64,000 nucleotides of DNA, taken from positions 186,001-250,000 of the forward strand of contig NZ_CANLRG010000001.1 of the NCBI RefSeq assembly GCF_947493565.1, written 5' to 3'. Shown here in pieces: positions 6,718 through 15,584 of the stretch. Numbering within the stretch: position 1 is the first letter of the stretch; each line of letters begins with the position of its first letter. A program made the translations under genes and the position numbers. Under the pieces are notes generated by a model, which had not been told where the DNA came from, did not search any database, and saw only the letters and a list, made by a program, of their open reading frames with translations. The stretch is from an uncultured Lutibacter sp. (GTDB lineage Bacteria; Bacteroidota; Bacteroidia; Flavobacteriales; Flavobacteriaceae).

Positions 6718-8406
6718 TTATAGGTCTAGGTCAAAGGTTTTTTTGAGTAATTCTATTGCCTCATTTTTTTCTTTTAATTTTTGATATTTTTCTTGAGGTG
6801 TGTAGGCGTATTTTTTAGCTTCTTCTTCATTAACTTCAATAATAATATCAACTTTAAAGTTGTTCAGCTTTTCACGTAAATATTTCATTACATTAGGCTT
6901 ATCTCTCTCAAATTGATCTTTCATTAATAAGTTTGGAAGCTTATAATGTATATTATTTCCTTTGCTTGATGGAATGCTAGCACTCATTATAGATGCTAAA
7001 CTTTTTTTTCCTCTTTTAATTAAATTTTTTTTATAATTATCCCAAAATTTTACAAGACTTTGGTTGGTGAATGCATCAGTAGGTAAACCTTCAACCTCTT
7101 CAAATTCAACATCAAGTTTTGAAATTTCATTTTTACGATGAACACTATTTAATGATAGTGCAGAACGCCTACGATTATTGGTAATTAAAATAGGTTTAGG
7201 TTGTTCTTTTTTAGGGCTTTGTACAGCAATTTCTGTACTTGTTTTTTTAACTTCAGTTATATTTTTTGAAGCCTTTTTAGGCTTAATAACCTTGTTTTTT
7301 TGAAAATGTAATGCGGCTATGATGTAGGGCTTGTCATTTTTTTTTTCTCCATCAAAAGTGATAGAGGCTAATTGCATTAAAGTAAGTTCAACCAATAACC
7401 GTTGATTTTTACTGCTTTTATATTTTAAGTCGCAATTATTGGCTACATCTATGGCTTGAAGTAAAAAACGTAAGTCTGCCTTTTCAGATTGACTTAGGTA
7501 TTTTTTTTTAGCATTGTCTCCAACTTCTAACAAATCAATGGTAATTTTATCTTTAGCTACTAATAAATCTCTAAAATGAGAAGCTAAACCACTTATAAAA
7601 TGATGCCCATCAAATCCTTTCGATAAAATATTGTTTAAATGAATCAATACTTTTGGAATATCATTTGCAAGAAGTAAATCGGTAGTTTTAAAATATTCAT
7701 CGTAGTCTAAAACATTTAGATTTTCGGTTACAGCTTTTCTAGTTAATTGATTACCAGAAAAACTTACCACTCTATCAAAAATAGATAAGGCATCACGCAT
7801 GGCTCCATCTGCCTTTTGTGCAATAATATGCAGGGCATCGTCTTCTGCAGTAATTTGTTCTACTTTAGCTATTTTTTCTAAATATTTTTTAGCATCTAAA
7901 ACTCCAATTCTTTTAAAATCAAATATTTGACAACGAGATAGAATGGTTGGAATTATTTTGTGTTTTTCAGTAGTAGCTAATATAAAAATAGCATGTTTTG
8001 GAGGTTCTTCAAGCGTTTTTAAGAAAGCATTAAATGCAGAAGCAGATAACATATGAACCTCATCAATAATATATACTTTGTATTTTCCAGTTTGAGGAGG
8101 AATTCTAACTTGATCGGTTAAATTTCTTATATCGTCTACAGAATTGTTAGATGCAGCATCTAATTCAAAAATATTAAAAGCAAAATCTTCATTTGTTTGT
8201 TCAGAAGTTTCTTGATTGATTTTTTTTGCTAATATTCTGGCACATGTTGTTTTACCTACACCTCTAGGTCCTGTAAATAATAACGCCTGTGCTAAATGAT
8301 TATTTTTTATAGCGTTTTCAAGCGTGTTTGTAATGGCTTGTTGCCCAACGACTTCCTCAAAAGTTTGAGGTCTGTATTTTCGAGCTGATACTATAAAATG
8401 TTCCAT
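6718..8406 (-). CDS. dnaX: DNA polymerase III subunit gamma/tau
   Basis: Clamp-loader ATPase. Numbered from the upstream Met at 8430, it starts MEHFIVSARKYRPQTFEEVVGQ, so I place the true start at 8406 rather than 8430. Walker A GPRGVGKTT, Walker B IIDEVH, sensor 1 TTEKHKIIPTILSRCQ and the arginine-finger region are present. The four-cysteine zinc module that normally sits between Walker A and the DAASN motif is missing, replaced by about 20 ordinary residues; I recall this from other flavobacteria. The C-terminal part (after about residue 365) is Lys-rich and corresponds to tau-type domains III-V. It is followed after 2 bases by the antiporter remnant. Confidence 0.96.
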   Translation of the reverse strand: MEHFIVSARKYRPQTFEEVVGQQAITNTLENAIKNNHLAQALLFTGPRGVGKTTCARILAKKINQETSEQTNEDFAFNIFELDAASNNSVDDIRNLTDQVRIPPQTGKYKVYIIDEVHMLSASAFNAFLKTLEEPPKHAIFILATTEKHKIIPTILSRCQIFDFKRIGVLDAKKYLEKIAKVEQITAEDDALHIIAQKADGAMRDALSIFDRVVSFSGNQLTRKAVTENLNVLDYDEYFKTTDLLLANDIPKVLIHLNNILSKGFDGHHFISGLASHFRDLLVAKDKITIDLLEVGDNAKKKYLSQSEKADLRFLLQAIDVANNCDLKYKSSKNQRLLVELTLMQLASITFDGEKKNDKPYIIAALHFQKNKVIKPKKASKNITEVKKTSTEIAVQSPKKEQPKPILITNNRRRSALSLNSVHRKNEISKLDVEFEEVEGLPTDAFTNQSLVKFWDNYKKNLIKRGKKSLASIMSASIPSSKGNNIHYKLPNLLMKDQFERDKPNVMKYLREKLNNFKVDIIIEVNEEEAKKYAYTPQEKYQKLKEKNEAIELLKKTFDLDL

Positions 8407-8427
8407 TAATTTTAATATGAATTTATG

Positions 8428-8435
8428 CAAAAATA
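8428..8435 (-). promoter_or_regulatory. Putative -7 box of the dnaX promoter
   Basis: The minus strand reads TATTTTTG, an exact match to the Bacteroidota -7 consensus TAnnTTTG, 22 bases upstream of the dnaX ATG. No clear -33 TTTG was seen, and the box overlaps the base of the upstream gene's terminator hairpin. Confidence 0.4.
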
Positions 8436-8477
8436 AAAAAACCTAAGTTGAATACCACCATATGATGTAGGTTTTTT
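8436..8477 (-). terminator. Rho-independent terminator after the acyl-CoA ligase gene
   Basis: Arms aaaaaaccta (8436-8445) and taggtttttt (8468-8477) give a 10-bp stem with a long 22-base loop, followed on the minus strand by an A/T tract. It lies between the stop at 8496 and the dnaX start; the long loop lowers confidence. Confidence 0.5.
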
Positions 8478-8495
8478 AAACTTTTAATTGAATAC

Positions 8496-10286
8496 TTATT
8501 CTCTTGGATTTTCAGAATAAATTTTATTATATAAATACAAATATTTTTTTATGATTTCATCGCGTTTAGGTTTCATAGTAGGAGTTAGCAAGCCATTATC
8601 AATTCCCCAAACATCAGGAGTTAATTCAAACTTCTTTATTTTCTCCCACTTTCCAAATCCTTTATTCCCCTTTTTAATTTCTTTTTCAATTCTTTCAATA
8701 ATGTGAGGGTTTTCAATTAAGTCTTGGTTGCTACCTGAAATTGGTTCATGGTGAATTCTTGCCCATTCACGTAAAAATTCAAATGAGGGTTGGATAATTG
8801 CAGCGGGTAGTTTTTGTCCTTCTCCAATAACTAAAACCTGTTCAATGAAACGAGATTCTTTTATGGAATTTTCTAATAATGCCGGAACAATATACTTACC
8901 TCCAGAAGTTTTGAAAATTTCTTTTTTGCGACCAGTAATTTTTAGGAAACCATCTTGGTCAACTTCTCCTTTATCTCCAGTATGAAAATATTCACCCGTC
9001 ATTACACTGGCTGTTTTTTCTTCATCTTTATAATACCCCATCATTACATTAGGGCCTTTAACTAAAATTTCACCATCGTCAGCAATTTTAACTTCAACAT
9101 TGTCAATTGTTTTTCCAACAGTTCCAATTTTCATCATATGATCTTTTAGCATGTTTACAGAAATTACCGGAGATGTTTCGGTTAAGCCATACCCTTCCAT
9201 AATTGGCATTCCAGCGGCAGAAAATACTTTTGCTAAACGAGGTTGAAGCGCAGCACTACCAGATACCATAGTTTCAATATTTCCTCCTAAGGCTTCTCTC
9301 CATTTGCTAAAGATTAATTTATCTGCAATTGCTAATTTTTTGTGGTACCACCAACCATTTTTGTTGTAAGGTTCCCATTTTAAGCCTAAGTCTACAGCCC
9401 AAAAAAACAAAGCTTTTTTAATACCTTTTAGTTCTGATCCTTTGTTTATAATACCGTCATAAACTTTTTCTAACAGGCGAGGCACTACAGTCATAAAGTT
9501 TGGCTTTACTTCTTTTAAGTTGTCTCCAATTTTATCGATAGCTTCCGCAAAATAAATAGAGCATCCAGAATATTGATATAAATACAATAACATTCTTTCA
9601 AAAATATGACAAACAGGTAAAAAGCTTAAGGCTTTAAAGTCTCCAATTTTTAATGGTAAACGTGGCATACTATCAAGTACGTTACTTACTATATTGCTAT
9701 GCGAAAGCATAACTCCTTTTGGCCTTCCTGTAGTACCTGATGTATAAATAATTGTGGCTAAGTCTTCGGTTTTTACACTATCCATTATTTTTTGTACTTC
9801 AGGTTGTAAAGTTTCATCTTTACCTAATTCAATTATTTCTTCCCAGTTTTTACATTTATCAACGTGTTCAAATGAATAGATTTCTTTGAGTGTTGCCACT
9901 TTCTTTTTTACTTTTGAAACCTTTTTAAATAACTCTTCATCAGAAATAAAACAAAGTGTTACTTCAGCATGATTAAAAATATATTCAAAATCATCCTTTG
10001 TAATAGTTGGATAAATAGGAACTCCAATTGCTCCAATTTGTAAAATTCCAATATCTAAAATATTCCACTCTGTTCTATTGGTTGTTGAAGCTACCGCAAT
10101 TTTATCACCAGGTTTTATCCCTAATTTTAAAAGACCTCTACTTACAGCATTGGCTTTATCAATATATTCTTTAGTTGAAGTTGCAGCCCATTCACCATTA
10201 TATTTAGTGTTGAAAGCATTTTTAAGGTTGAATGTTTCTAATTGATATTGAGGAAAATCGAATATTCTGGTAACTTTTATTGACAT
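8496..10286 (-). CDS. Long-chain fatty-acid-CoA ligase (AMP-binding), copy 1
   Basis: 596 residues of the ANL superfamily, long-chain acyl-CoA synthetase branch. The AMP/ATP-binding loop is TIIYTSGTTGRPKGVMLSH (from about residue 178). The adenylate motif GYGLTETSPVIS and the hinge motif YFHTGDKGEVDQDGFLKITGRKKEIFKTSGGKY are also present. It activates fatty acids to acyl-CoA via an acyl-adenylate, in the cytosol or at the inner membrane. It is adjacent to a close paralogue at 10369-12144 on the same strand (82-base gap), probably a tandem duplication. Chain-length preference cannot be read from sequence. Confidence 0.92.
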   Translation of the reverse strand: MSIKVTRIFDFPQYQLETFNLKNAFNTKYNGEWAATSTKEYIDKANAVSRGLLKLGIKPGDKIAVASTTNRTEWNILDIGILQIGAIGVPIYPTITKDDFEYIFNHAEVTLCFISDEELFKKVSKVKKKVATLKEIYSFEHVDKCKNWEEIIELGKDETLQPEVQKIMDSVKTEDLATIIYTSGTTGRPKGVMLSHSNIVSNVLDSMPRLPLKIGDFKALSFLPVCHIFERMLLYLYQYSGCSIYFAEAIDKIGDNLKEVKPNFMTVVPRLLEKVYDGIINKGSELKGIKKALFFWAVDLGLKWEPYNKNGWWYHKKLAIADKLIFSKWREALGGNIETMVSGSAALQPRLAKVFSAAGMPIMEGYGLTETSPVISVNMLKDHMMKIGTVGKTIDNVEVKIADDGEILVKGPNVMMGYYKDEEKTASVMTGEYFHTGDKGEVDQDGFLKITGRKKEIFKTSGGKYIVPALLENSIKESRFIEQVLVIGEGQKLPAAIIQPSFEFLREWARIHHEPISGSNQDLIENPHIIERIEKEIKKGNKGFGKWEKIKKFELTPDVWGIDNGLLTPTMKPKRDEIIKKYLYLYNKIYSENPRE

Positions 10287-10368
10287 GGTATAGTTTTGGT
10301 TAAGTGTAATATCGCAAATTATAAAAATAATATGAATTTACAAGTTTGGAATTTGGAATAGTTTAAAA

Positions 10369-12144
10369 TTATTTTTTGTATATTTTGCCAAATAAATTTT
10401 TGTATTTTGATTTTATAGAGCGGCGTTTAATTTTCATAGTAGGGGTGAGTAACCCGTTTTCTACAGACCAAATTTCAGAAGTTAATTCAAAAGCTTTTAT
10501 TTGTTCCCATTGCCCAAAAGTTTCATTTGCTTTATCAATTTCTTTTTGAATGCGTTTTTTTACTCTTTTTTTTGAGATGATTGCCTTAAAAGATCCGTCA
10601 GTTTTAATTTTCTTTCGTTTCACCCATTCAACTAAAAATTCAAAATGAGGTTGAATGATTACTGCAGGCATTTTTTCATTTTCTCCAATAACCATAGCCT
10701 GTTCAATAAAACGAGATTCTTTAAGTTTACCTTCTAAAACAGCAGGAGCAATGTATTTTCCACCAGAGGTTTTAAACATTTCTTTTTTTCTGTCTGTTAT
10801 TTTTAAAAAACCTTCAGAATCCAATTCACCAATATCACCTGTATGCAAATAATTATTAATAATAGTTTGTTTTGTAAGTTGTTCATTTTTATAATATCCC
10901 ATCATTACATTTGAGCCTTTTACTAAAATTTCTCCATCACTAGCAATTTTTATTGAAATGCCTTCTAGGGCTTTTCCCACCGTACCAATTTTAAATTTTC
11001 GATGTCTAAAATCATTGATGGAAATTCCGGGAGAAGTCTCTGTCATGCCATAACCTTCAAAAACTGGAATACCTGCTGCGGTAAAAATTTTAATGAGTAT
11101 GGGTTGAAGTGGTGCGCTACCTGAAACTAAAAATTTGATATTTCCTCCCAATGCTGCTCTCCATTTGCTAAAAACAATTTTTTTAGCAATGTTAAGCTGA
11201 AAATGATACCACCAACCATTTTTATGGTAAGGTTCATAGTGTTTTCCTAAATCTAACGCCCAATAGAACATTAATTTTTTGAGACCTTTTAAATCGCTTC
11301 CCTTGTCTACAATTTTATCATAAATTTTTTCTAATAATCTTGGAACAACAGGGATAAAGTGGGGTTGTACTTCTTTTAAATTATCTCCTAATTTATCTAC
11401 GGATTCTGCAAAATAAATTTCAAAACCCATATATTGGTAATAGTATAAAGCAAATCTTTCAAAAATATGGCAAACAGGTAAGTAGCTTAGTACTTTATAG
11501 TTACTAGGTTCTAAATCTAGCGCTTTAGCACTTACAATTGTATTTTCAACAATGTTTTGGTGTGATAGCATAACACCTTTTGGAACACCAGTAGTACCAG
11601 AGGTGTATATAATTGTTGCCAAATCTTTAGGTTGGACTTTAGCTTTTAAATCATCTACCTCATGTTGATTGCTAGTGGATTTTCCTAAATTTAAAAGGGA
11701 TTTCCAACTTGGTACATCTGAAATTTCATCAAAAGAATAAATATTTTTTAATTGAGTATGTTCTTTTATTTGATCTACTTTTTTTGCCAATTCTTCATCT
11801 GATACAAAACACAATACAGCATCTGAATGGTTGATGATAAATTTATAATCTTTAGAAGATATTGTAGGGTATAAAGGAACGTTTACCGCACCAATTTGAA
11901 GCACAGCAATGTCTAAAATACTCCATTCAATTCTATTGTTTGAAGTTACAACAGCAATTTTATCATTAGGTTGTACACCTAATTTTAATAACGCTCTACT
12001 TATAGTATTAGCTTGTTCTAAATAATTTTTAGTTGAACAGCTTACCCACTGTTCTCCAATTTTTGTATTGAAGCATTTAGCATTAGGATTGACATTTAGT
12101 TGCTGATAAGCAAAATCAAATAATCGAGATATTTCAGTAGGCAT
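10369..12144 (-). CDS. Long-chain fatty-acid-CoA ligase (AMP-binding), copy 2
   Basis: 591 residues, colinear with the gene at 8496-10286 over the whole length, including the P-loop TIIYTSGTTGVPKGVMLSH, GYGMTETSPGIS and DRKKEMFKTSGGKYIAPA. Conserved blocks such as WYHKNGWW-type Trp-rich stretches (PYHKNGWWYHFQL) are shared by both, so they are duplicates that have diverged considerably. Differences concentrate in the N-terminal third and the region after residue 500, suggesting different acyl substrates. Same reaction as copy 1. The locus has no other beta-oxidation gene. Confidence 0.91.
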   Translation of the reverse strand: MPTEISRLFDFAYQQLNVNPNAKCFNTKIGEQWVSCSTKNYLEQANTISRALLKLGVQPNDKIAVVTSNNRIEWSILDIAVLQIGAVNVPLYPTISSKDYKFIINHSDAVLCFVSDEELAKKVDQIKEHTQLKNIYSFDEISDVPSWKSLLNLGKSTSNQHEVDDLKAKVQPKDLATIIYTSGTTGVPKGVMLSHQNIVENTIVSAKALDLEPSNYKVLSYLPVCHIFERFALYYYQYMGFEIYFAESVDKLGDNLKEVQPHFIPVVPRLLEKIYDKIVDKGSDLKGLKKLMFYWALDLGKHYEPYHKNGWWYHFQLNIAKKIVFSKWRAALGGNIKFLVSGSAPLQPILIKIFTAAGIPVFEGYGMTETSPGISINDFRHRKFKIGTVGKALEGISIKIASDGEILVKGSNVMMGYYKNEQLTKQTIINNYLHTGDIGELDSEGFLKITDRKKEMFKTSGGKYIAPAVLEGKLKESRFIEQAMVIGENEKMPAVIIQPHFEFLVEWVKRKKIKTDGSFKAIISKKRVKKRIQKEIDKANETFGQWEQIKAFELTSEIWSVENGLLTPTMKIKRRSIKSKYKNLFGKIYKK

Positions 12145-12170
12145 AGGTTAATTTTACATAGATGCAAAAT

Positions 12171-12206
12171 AGAAATAAAAAAGGATTTCACAAAAATGAA
12201 ATCCTT
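12171..12206 (-). terminator. Terminator of the minus-strand sulfatase/glycosidase operon
   Basis: Perfect 10-bp stem aaggatttca (12181-12190) / tgaaatcctt (12197-12206) with a 6-base loop. On the minus strand the stem is followed by TTTTTTATTTC. It lies 23 bases after the stop of the GH123 gene at 12229 and marks the end of the long minus-strand transcript. Confidence 0.75.
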
Positions 12207-12228
12207 AGTTATAATTTTAAATTGGTTT

Positions 12229-13995
12229 TTATAGTTTTGAAAGACGTGTTAAGGTACTTTTTCCTTCTAGAATTAAATGATCGAGGTGAGGGGGTTTTGT
12301 AGTAATGTTAAATTTTTCAACCATTTTGTTTAATTCTTTTAATTCTTCAATTTTGTTATTTTCGCTTAGGTATTGTCTAAGAATTCTAATTTTTTCAGCA
12401 TCTTCAATTCCTTCTCTTAAAGTTTCAAAACGAATAGAACTACGTGCATCTGGATACACCAAATAGGTATCTCCTGCAGGCCAAGTTCTAAATCTTGAGT
12501 CTTGCAAAGGATTTTCTACCCAACTGTTATAAGCCCATCTTAAAAACCCATCAAAACCTGCTGCTATAGAGTACCATCCAATAAAAACTCCTTCTGAAGG
12601 ATCGGAAAATGTAAATACATTTGGAAACTTGTCTGAACAACAAACATAATGTGTGCTTATATATCCATTTTGTTTACGAAGTTGTAAATCTTCTTCATCG
12701 ATAGTTGCTCCAAAGGCAACTGACAAATCTTTTAACTGATTTGGATATAATTTGTAGCTTTTATGATTGTCTGCAAACGAAGCTCCAAATTCTGGTGCAT
12801 AGGTGTTAAGTAAGTTAAACATGGCTTTCATTTCATCTGGTTTACGTTCATCCATAGCCATACGGGTAATAGTATTCCACCCTTTTGTTTTTAAATGTAC
12901 TTTAAATTTAGTTAAAAAAGGAATCCATAATTGTTCATATTCTTTTGAGCCTGGAGGAGCTTTAACTTTTAGTTCTTGGTTGGTTTCCTCATCAAAATAG
13001 TAAAACTCATTTCCCCAAGGAACCATAGAATAACAACTGATTTGATTTTTAATACCAAGGTTCATCATAAATTCAACCCAGGTATCAAAAATTGTAAAAT
13101 CATATTCCCAAGTACCGTCAGCTTTCTTTATCCATTTAATCATACTATCAAAAGGATCAAAAGTTTGTCCTCCCCAAGGACGTTTGTTGAGTGAAACTGT
13201 AATTACTTTTTGCCCTGCATCAGCCAGTTCCTTCATTAAAGGGGTAAGTAATTCCCAATGCTTTTTTGACCATGGCTCAACTTGGTGATAGCGAGCAACA
13301 GCATAGGGGTTTTGCCATAGATCTAAATGAAATTTCCATGCTGTTGGAGGAGGTAATGTTTTGGGTAGAACATTGAATGATAAAGTAAAAGATTGCGTTT
13401 TTTGACCTTCTATTAGTAGTTTTAATGTGCTTACATAAGTGCCTTGAGTTGCATTTTCAGGAATATTTATGGTAATCCAAAGGGGTCTTGTTTCAAATTG
13501 TTTAACAGCATAAGAACTAACGGTATCAAGCGCATCTGCAACAAGAGAAGCTTTAAAATCTTCAGGTTTTCTATAACCACATCCTTGTGCAAATTCATCT
13601 GTAATTACATACTTAACAAAGCGAGATTGGGCAATGGATGAAGGTAGTTTTTCTCCAGTTTCCGATTTAAAATCTGAAATTTCAGCAACTACTTTTGTGA
13701 TAGAATCTTTACTCCAAAGAGCTAATTGTAAAGAAGCACGTTCGCCTTTCCAAACATTTGTAGTCCAGTTTTTTTCAATTGGAATTTTAGGTAAATCACT
13801 TTTTACAAATCGTTTTGATATGGGTACTATAGAAGCATGCAAACCATTTTCAATAACATTCCAATTTTCAAGAGAGTTTGGGGCAGGGTCTAAAGGTTCT
13901 AGATACGTAGCACTTATTTGAAGTGGTTTCTTTTGTTGACATCCAATTATTATAACACTAACAATGATAAAGAAAAGTAAATTTAAATGTTTCAT
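12229..13995 (-). CDS. GH123-type beta-N-acetylgalactosaminidase, lipoprotein
   Basis: 588 residues. A lipoprotein signal ends at Cys19 (VIIIGCQQ). An N-terminal beta-sandwich (about 40-210) precedes a TIM-barrel (DUF4091/GH123 type) with LDLWQNP, KVITVSLNKRPWGG and the catalytic pair Asp382-Glu383 in MAMDERKPDEM. GH123 enzymes remove terminal beta-linked GalNAc by substrate-assisted catalysis, with the adjacent Asp orienting the N-acetyl group. It is the last gene of the minus-strand operon and overlaps the preceding sulfatase by 4 bases. It is the best hint that the substrate of this locus contains GalNAc. The GH123 call rests on motif recognition; a neighbouring DUF4091 family is the alternative. 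Confidence 0.8.
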   Translation of the reverse strand: MKHLNLLFFIIVSVIIIGCQQKKPLQISATYLEPLDPAPNSLENWNVIENGLHASIVPISKRFVKSDLPKIPIEKNWTTNVWKGERASLQLALWSKDSITKVVAEISDFKSETGEKLPSSIAQSRFVKYVITDEFAQGCGYRKPEDFKASLVADALDTVSSYAVKQFETRPLWITINIPENATQGTYVSTLKLLIEGQKTQSFTLSFNVLPKTLPPPTAWKFHLDLWQNPYAVARYHQVEPWSKKHWELLTPLMKELADAGQKVITVSLNKRPWGGQTFDPFDSMIKWIKKADGTWEYDFTIFDTWVEFMMNLGIKNQISCYSMVPWGNEFYYFDEETNQELKVKAPPGSKEYEQLWIPFLTKFKVHLKTKGWNTITRMAMDERKPDEMKAMFNLLNTYAPEFGASFADNHKSYKLYPNQLKDLSVAFGATIDEEDLQLRKQNGYISTHYVCCSDKFPNVFTFSDPSEGVFIGWYSIAAGFDGFLRWAYNSWVENPLQDSRFRTWPAGDTYLVYPDARSSIRFETLREGIEDAEKIRILRQYLSENNKIEELKELNKMVEKFNITTKPPHLDHLILEGKSTLTRLSKL

Positions 13996-15575
13996 TTATT
14001 TAATTTTTGTAGAACAATTGTATTATCAGGCCAAGGCACATTATTTCCTGTTTTAGTGTAGCTAGGCATTTGTGCATTTACACTTCTTAAGTAATTTCCT
14101 AAGAGCTTAGCTAATTCTACTGTTTTATGGTTATTTTTATAGGCTAAATTGGTAGTTTCACCAATATCATTTTTAATATTAAAAAGCTCAAATTGTTGGT
14201 TTATATGATAATAAATTAGTTTCCAGTCGTCTTTTCTTACAGTACTGCTAGCTCCAATACCGGGTCCTGTTGGCCCCCAATTATTAGGGTAATGCCAAAA
14301 TAAAGCTCTAGAGTTTGTATTTAAATTATTTCCTTTTAAAATAGGAGTAAAACTCTGACCATCAACTTTCTGTATGGTTTGATAATTTGAAATATGTGCC
14401 ATTTCCAAAATAGTAGGGAAAAAGTCTTCTATAATTACGAAACTATTTGTGGTAGAATTTTCTTTGGTTACGCCAGGCCATTTTACAAGCATGGGTTCTC
14501 TAATTCCACCTTCGTGAACAGCTCCTTTTCCACTTGACAATGGTTTATTATGTGTATGCTTAGTACCACCTCTTGCAACGGCACTTAAGCCTCCATTATC
14601 AGACATAAATAAGATGATGGTATTATTGGCAATTCCTTTTTTATCTAAATAATCCATAAGATCACCTAAACTTTTATCCATTCCCTCTATTAATGAAGCA
14701 TATTTAGCTTCAGTAGGATGTAAGCCTTGAGCTAGATATTTTGACTCATATCTTGGGTCTCCTTGTAGAGGGGTGTGTACGGCATAATGAGACATATATA
14801 AATAAAAGGGTTTTTTTTGGTTTACTGCTTTATCAACAGCATTTATAGCTTCAATGGTTAGTACTTCAGTTAAAAAAATATCTTTTCCGTGGTATTTTTC
14901 TAAACCTGGAACATCCCAAATTTTTTCTTTACTACGCTTATTTTTAAAGCTGTCTGTTCCATAATAACTTCCTGGTTGTCCAGCAGCGTGTCCTCCTATA
15001 TTTATATCAAATCCTAGGGTTAAAGGATTGGCACTAGGAGTACCAATAGCTCCAAAATGAGCTTTTCCTACATGGATAGTTTTGTACCCTTTATTTTTTA
15101 ATAATTGTGGCAAAGGTGTTATATGAACAGAACGTTCGATAGAGTCGCTTGGTTGTGCTCCATTTAAATTCCAAAGAGGCATTTGTAATTCTTTAGGAGG
15201 GGCCACCATAGAAACTCCTCGTTTGAATGTCCAATTAGTCACTCGATGTCTAGCGGCATTCATCCCTGAAATTAAACTCACCCTAGTTGGCGTACAAACG
15301 GGTGTGGCGTAGGCTTGAGTAAATTTCATTCCCTCACTAGCTAAGCGTTCCATATTGGGAGTGTGATACGTTTTGTTGAAATTGGTTTTTTCTTTCCAGA
15401 AAGGGACAGAGGTATCTTGCCATCCCATATCATCAACCATAAATAAAATAATATTGGGTTGAGTAGTTGCTGTTTTTTTAAACTTATTGAAGCTACTTTT
15501 ACAAGCTATAAATATATTTGAAAATAGTAGTACGAGTATAAGATAAAAGTATTTAGAATAAATTTTCAAAATCAC
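13992..15575 (-). CDS. S1-family sulfatase, lipoprotein
   Basis: 527 residues, with a lipoprotein signal ending at Cys25 (FIAC). Alkaline-phosphatase-fold sulfatase: metal-binding NIILFMVDDMGW, formylglycine motif CTPTR at Cys94, VGKAHFG (Lys/His pair) and a SDNGG metal motif. It needs conversion of Cys94 to formylglycine by a maturase that is not encoded in the window. It hydrolyses a sulfate ester on a carbohydrate; the position and sugar are not readable. It sits between the GH20 at 15585 and the GH123, with a 4-base overlap to the latter and a 9-base gap to the former, consistent with successive desulfation and trimming of one glycan. Confidence 0.92.
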   Translation of the reverse strand: MILKIYSKYFYLILVLLFSNIFIACKSSFNKFKKTATTQPNIILFMVDDMGWQDTSVPFWKEKTNFNKTYHTPNMERLASEGMKFTQAYATPVCTPTRVSLISGMNAARHRVTNWTFKRGVSMVAPPKELQMPLWNLNGAQPSDSIERSVHITPLPQLLKNKGYKTIHVGKAHFGAIGTPSANPLTLGFDINIGGHAAGQPGSYYGTDSFKNKRSKEKIWDVPGLEKYHGKDIFLTEVLTIEAINAVDKAVNQKKPFYLYMSHYAVHTPLQGDPRYESKYLAQGLHPTEAKYASLIEGMDKSLGDLMDYLDKKGIANNTIILFMSDNGGLSAVARGGTKHTHNKPLSSGKGAVHEGGIREPMLVKWPGVTKENSTTNSFVIIEDFFPTILEMAHISNYQTIQKVDGQSFTPILKGNNLNTNSRALFWHYPNNWGPTGPGIGASSTVRKDDWKLIYYHINQQFELFNIKNDIGETTNLAYKNNHKTVELAKLLGNYLRSVNAQMPSYTKTGNNVPWPDNTIVLQKLNK

Positions 15576-15584
15576 CAGTATTTT

